Positions 4,855 through 7,011 of a stretch of 7,011 nucleotides of DNA are shown here, piece by piece (position 1 is the stretch's first letter; every line of letters starts with the position of its first letter). The translations under genes and the position numbers were made by a program. The stretch is from Chloroflexota bacterium. GTDB lineage: Bacteria > Chloroflexota > Dehalococcoidia > SM23-28-2 > RBG-16-64-32. The notes beneath the pieces are model-generated. The model worked only from the letters and a program-made list of their open reading frames with translations. It was not told the DNA's origin and made no database searches. The DNA lies in contig JADFTG010000059.1 of assembly GCA_022560365.1 (NCBI GenBank), positions 1 through 7,011 of the forward strand, read 5' to 3'.

Positions 4855-5993
4855 CGATCAAGTCCGAGCCGTTCGTCGTCAACGTCGGGCCGCAGCACCC
4901 CAGCACCCACGGCGTCTTTCGCCTGCGCCTGACTCTGGACGGCGAGAAGATCATCGACGCCGACATGGTGATGGGCTACCTCCATCGCTCGATGGAGAAG
5001 CTCGCCGAGGAGCGCACCTACACCCAGAACATCCCCTTCACCGACCGCACCGACTACCTCGCCGCCATGACCGGCAACCTCGCCTACGTGATGGCGGTCG
5101 AAAAGCTGATGGACATCGAGGTCCCGGAGCGCGCGCAGTTCCTGCGCACGATCATGGCCGAACTCCAGCGCATCGCCAGCCACAGCATGGCCATCGGCAT
5201 CTTCGCCAACGACTGTGGCGCCTGGCAGACGCCGGTCATGCACATGTTCCGTGACCGTGAAAAGATCCTCGACCTCTTCGAGATGGCCTGCGGCGCGCGC
5301 CTGACTCTGAACTACATGCGCATCGGCGGCGTTTCCAGGGACATTCCCGACGAGTGGATGCCGCAGGCGAAAAAGCTGCTGAAGGAGCTGCCGAAACGCT
5401 TCGCTGAGTACGAAGACCTCCTCCTTAGCAACGAGATCATCGTCGCCCGCTCGCGCGGTGTCGGTGTGCTTACGCCTGAACAGGCGATCGCCTACTCCTT
5501 GAGCGGACCGATGCTGCGTGGCAGCGGCGTCGCCTGGGACATTCGCAAGGCCGATCCCTACGCCGCCTACGGCAAGATCGACTTCGACATCGCCGTCGGC
5601 ACGAACGGCGATGCCTACGACCGCTTCGTCATACGGCTCGCCGAGCTGCGCCAGAGCTTGCACATTCTCGACCAGGCGCTCGACATGATGCCGGACGGCC
5701 CGGTCCACCAGCGCCTCGGCACCTCGACGGTCCAGCCGGGCACTCAGCCGATCGCGCCGCTCGTCTTCCGGCCGCCGGTCGGTGAGGTGTACAGTCGCAT
5801 CGAATCGCCTCGTGGCGAACTCGGCTACTACATCGTCAGCGATGGCGGCCCCTCGCCGTTTCGCTTCCACATCCGCTCGCCCTCCTTCATCAACCTCACC
5901 CCCCTCAAGCTAATGACCGTCGGCTCCACTCTGGCCGACGCCATCGTCATCCTCGGCAGCGTCGACATCGTCGTTGGCGAGGTGGACCGCTAG
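4851..5993 (+). CDS. nuoD: NADH-quinone oxidoreductase (complex I) subunit D (49 kDa type)
   Basis: A complete 380-residue subunit of the 49 kDa/NuoD family, related to the large subunit of NiFe hydrogenases. With NuoB and NuoH it forms the quinone-reduction pocket. Visible blocks: NVGPQHPSTHGVFR (11-24), GYLHRSMEKLAEERTYTQN (42-60), TDRTDYLAAM (64-73), ELQRIASHSMAIGIFANDCG (about 104-123), RIGGVSRDIP, SGPMLRGSGVAWDIRK, ESPRGELGYYIVSDG, and the conserved C-terminal GEVDR. His20 and Tyr69 match the quinone head-group ligands of Thermus Nqo4 (His38 and Tyr87, the same 49-residue spacing). The ATG overlaps the nuoC stop (ATGA), and the product is not fused to NuoC. nuoH starts immediately after the stop. 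Long reading frames on the opposite strand here are shadows of the GC-rich codon pattern. Confidence 0.97.
   Translation: MTIKSEPFVVNVGPQHPSTHGVFRLRLTLDGEKIIDADMVMGYLHRSMEKLAEERTYTQNIPFTDRTDYLAAMTGNLAYVMAVEKLMDIEVPERAQFLRTIMAELQRIASHSMAIGIFANDCGAWQTPVMHMFRDREKILDLFEMACGARLTLNYMRIGGVSRDIPDEWMPQAKKLLKELPKRFAEYEDLLLSNEIIVARSRGVGVLTPEQAIAYSLSGPMLRGSGVAWDIRKADPYAAYGKIDFDIAVGTNGDAYDRFVIRLAELRQSLHILDQALDMMPDGPVHQRLGTSTVQPGTQPIAPLVFRPPVGEVYSRIESPRGELGYYIVSDGGPSPFRFHIRSPSFINLTPLKLMTVGSTLADAIVILGSVDIVVGEVDR
5979..5984 (+). promoter_or_regulatory. nuoH: Shine-Dalgarno of nuoH inside the end of nuoD
   Basis: GAGGTG, 9 bases before the nuoH ATG at 5994, lies within the last codons of nuoD. It supports ATG 5994 as the nuoH start even though there are no bases between the nuoD stop and that ATG. 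Confidence 0.65.
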
Positions 5994-7011
5994 ATGGCGA
6001 TCCTCCTTAGAGGTGAGTGGTACGACCTGCGAGACCTTGCCAACCCGATCCGTGAACTGATCGACGGCCTCGGCCTGCCTGACGCCGCCGACTACGTGCT
6101 CTGGAGCCTCATCGCCTGCGTGGCCATACTGACGTGGCTCGTCCTCAGCGTGACTGCCTTCATCTGGATCGAGCGACGCGTCGTCGCCCTGATGCAGAAC
6201 CGCAAGGGGCCCAACCGCGTCGGCCCCGCCGGACTCCTGCAGCCCATCGCCGACACCATCAAGCTCCTGCTCAAGGAGGCGATCACGACCCGTGGCGCGG
6301 ACCGGCTGCTCTTCTGGCTCGCTCCGATCATCGTCTTCATCCCGACGATCGTCGTCTTCGCCGTCGTCCCTTTCGGCGAATCGATGGTGCTCGCCGACCT
6401 CAACGTCGGCGTTCTCTTCGTGATCGCCGTCGCCGGCATCATGACGCCGGCCATCTTCATCGCCGGCTGGTCCTCCAACAACAAGTGGAGCGTTTACGGC
6501 GCCATGCGTGAAGCCTGCCAGATGGTGTCGTATGAAATTCCCATGGGGATGGCCTTGCTGCTGCCGGTCATGGTAGCGGGCAGCTTGAACCTCAACACCA
6601 TCGGCCAACAACAGTCCGGCGGATGGTTCACTTGGTTCTGCTTCCAGAATCCATTCATGTTTGCCGCAGCCCTGGCCTACTACATTGCTTCGCTGGCGAG
6701 CTGTAAGCGGGCTCCGTTCGATCTCGCCGAATCGGAGAGCGAGTTGGTGGCCGGCTTCCACACGGAGTATTCCGGTTTCCGCTGGTCGATGTTCTTCTTC
6801 GCCGAGTACTGCGCCATGTTCGTGGTCAGCGGCTTGGCGACGATCCTGTTCTTCGGCGCGTGGTATTCACCGTTGTCCGAGGCTTGGCTTTCCGCTCACT
6901 TGAGCGGTGTCTGGAAAGTTCAAGAGGGCTTCGGTAAGACGTTCATCATGGGAATCCTGGGCAGCGGGCCGCTGTGGTTCATTCTGAAATGCGCGCTCTT
7001 GATTTACATCC
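5994..7011 (+). CDS. nuoH: NADH-quinone oxidoreductase (complex I) subunit H, 3' end outside window
   Basis: The first 339 residues are visible; the frame is open to the window edge. NuoH is the membrane subunit that holds the quinone access tunnel and links the peripheral arm to the proton pumps. Family signatures: ERRVVALMQNRKGPNRVGP (60-78), the conserved loop GAMREACQMVSYEIPMG (169-185), and PFDLAESESELVAGFHTEYS (241-260) with its acidic cluster. Multiple membrane helices start at about 33-58 and 106-127. A loop around residues 291-315 (YSPLSEAWLSAHLSGVWKVQ and onward) looks longer than in many bacteria. The start is the ATG directly after the nuoD TAG, with GAGGTG upstream. Codon use changes near residue 171: TTG leucines go from 0 in the first half to 7 in the second, and A/T third bases rise from about 10% to about 21%. 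Confidence 0.95.
   Translation, partial: MAILLRGEWYDLRDLANPIRELIDGLGLPDAADYVLWSLIACVAILTWLVLSVTAFIWIERRVVALMQNRKGPNRVGPAGLLQPIADTIKLLLKEAITTRGADRLLFWLAPIIVFIPTIVVFAVVPFGESMVLADLNVGVLFVIAVAGIMTPAIFIAGWSSNNKWSVYGAMREACQMVSYEIPMGMALLLPVMVAGSLNLNTIGQQQSGGWFTWFCFQNPFMFAAALAYYIASLASCKRAPFDLAESESELVAGFHTEYSGFRWSMFFFAEYCAMFVVSGLATILFFGAWYSPLSEAWLSAHLSGVWKVQEGFGKTFIMGILGSGPLWFILKCALLIYI

Noticed and set aside
4764..5870. A 368-codon open frame on the minus strand, antisense to nuoD
   Set aside because: It lies wholly opposite a clear nuoD. Its product is rich in Asp, Val, His and Arg without family motifs, as expected from the complement of C-ending codons.
5910..6761. A 283-codon minus-strand open frame opposite nuoD/nuoH
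   Set aside because: The translation is an acidic, low-complexity shadow of nuoH; nuoH has definite family signatures.

Overview
The window is GC-rich bacterial DNA with a strong preference for C or G in the third codon position. It carries two gene blocks that diverge from a roughly 126-base intergenic region near 3831-3956. The proteins suggest a Chloroflexota-like bacterium (Dehalococcoidia/SAR202-type): a thiolase-fold protein with a DUF35 partner, split MaoC dehydratase subunits, and a complex I operon running from nuoD straight into nuoH. This placement comes from protein flavour only and is moderate to low in confidence; no rRNA, tRNA or marker search was possible.

Left block, minus strand, in order of transcription: a DUF35 zinc-ribbon/OB-fold protein (3830-3405); a thiolase-superfamily protein lacking the usual nucleophilic cysteine (3408-2233), overlapping the DUF35 gene by ATGA; a PHP-domain metal-dependent phosphoesterase (2227-1586); an unrecognised small hydrophobic protein (1551-1150); then, behind its own near-consensus promoter, two adjacent MaoC/hotdog subunits. 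The first (1039-551) is a FAS1-like subunit without catalytic Asp/His. The second (542-117) keeps them. The MaoC pair looks like an obligate heterodimeric (R)-hydratase/dehydratase of HadAB type. Together with the thiolase-like protein and DUF35 it resembles the hydratase plus retro-aldolase machinery of acyl-CoA side-chain degradation (ChsH1/ChsH2-Ltp2 type). The substrate is unknown.

Right block, plus strand: nuoA, nuoC, nuoD and the first 339 codons of nuoH, tightly packed (4-nt gap, ATGA overlap, 0-nt gap) behind a recognisable promoter. They are subunits of respiratory complex I. nuoB, normally between nuoA and nuoC, is absent, and nuoE/F/G are absent between nuoD and nuoH.

Other signals: the promoters of the MaoC pair and the nuo operon share a 19-nt core (16/19 identical) around the -10 box. 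A perfect palindrome covers the predicted start of the MaoC transcript. Codon usage shifts abruptly near both window ends, inside the MaoC gene near 405 and inside nuoH near 6505, each next to a conserved motif, which may mean recombination or a chimeric assembly. I found no mobile elements, CRISPR arrays or RNA genes. Bases 1-116 hold nothing I can assign.
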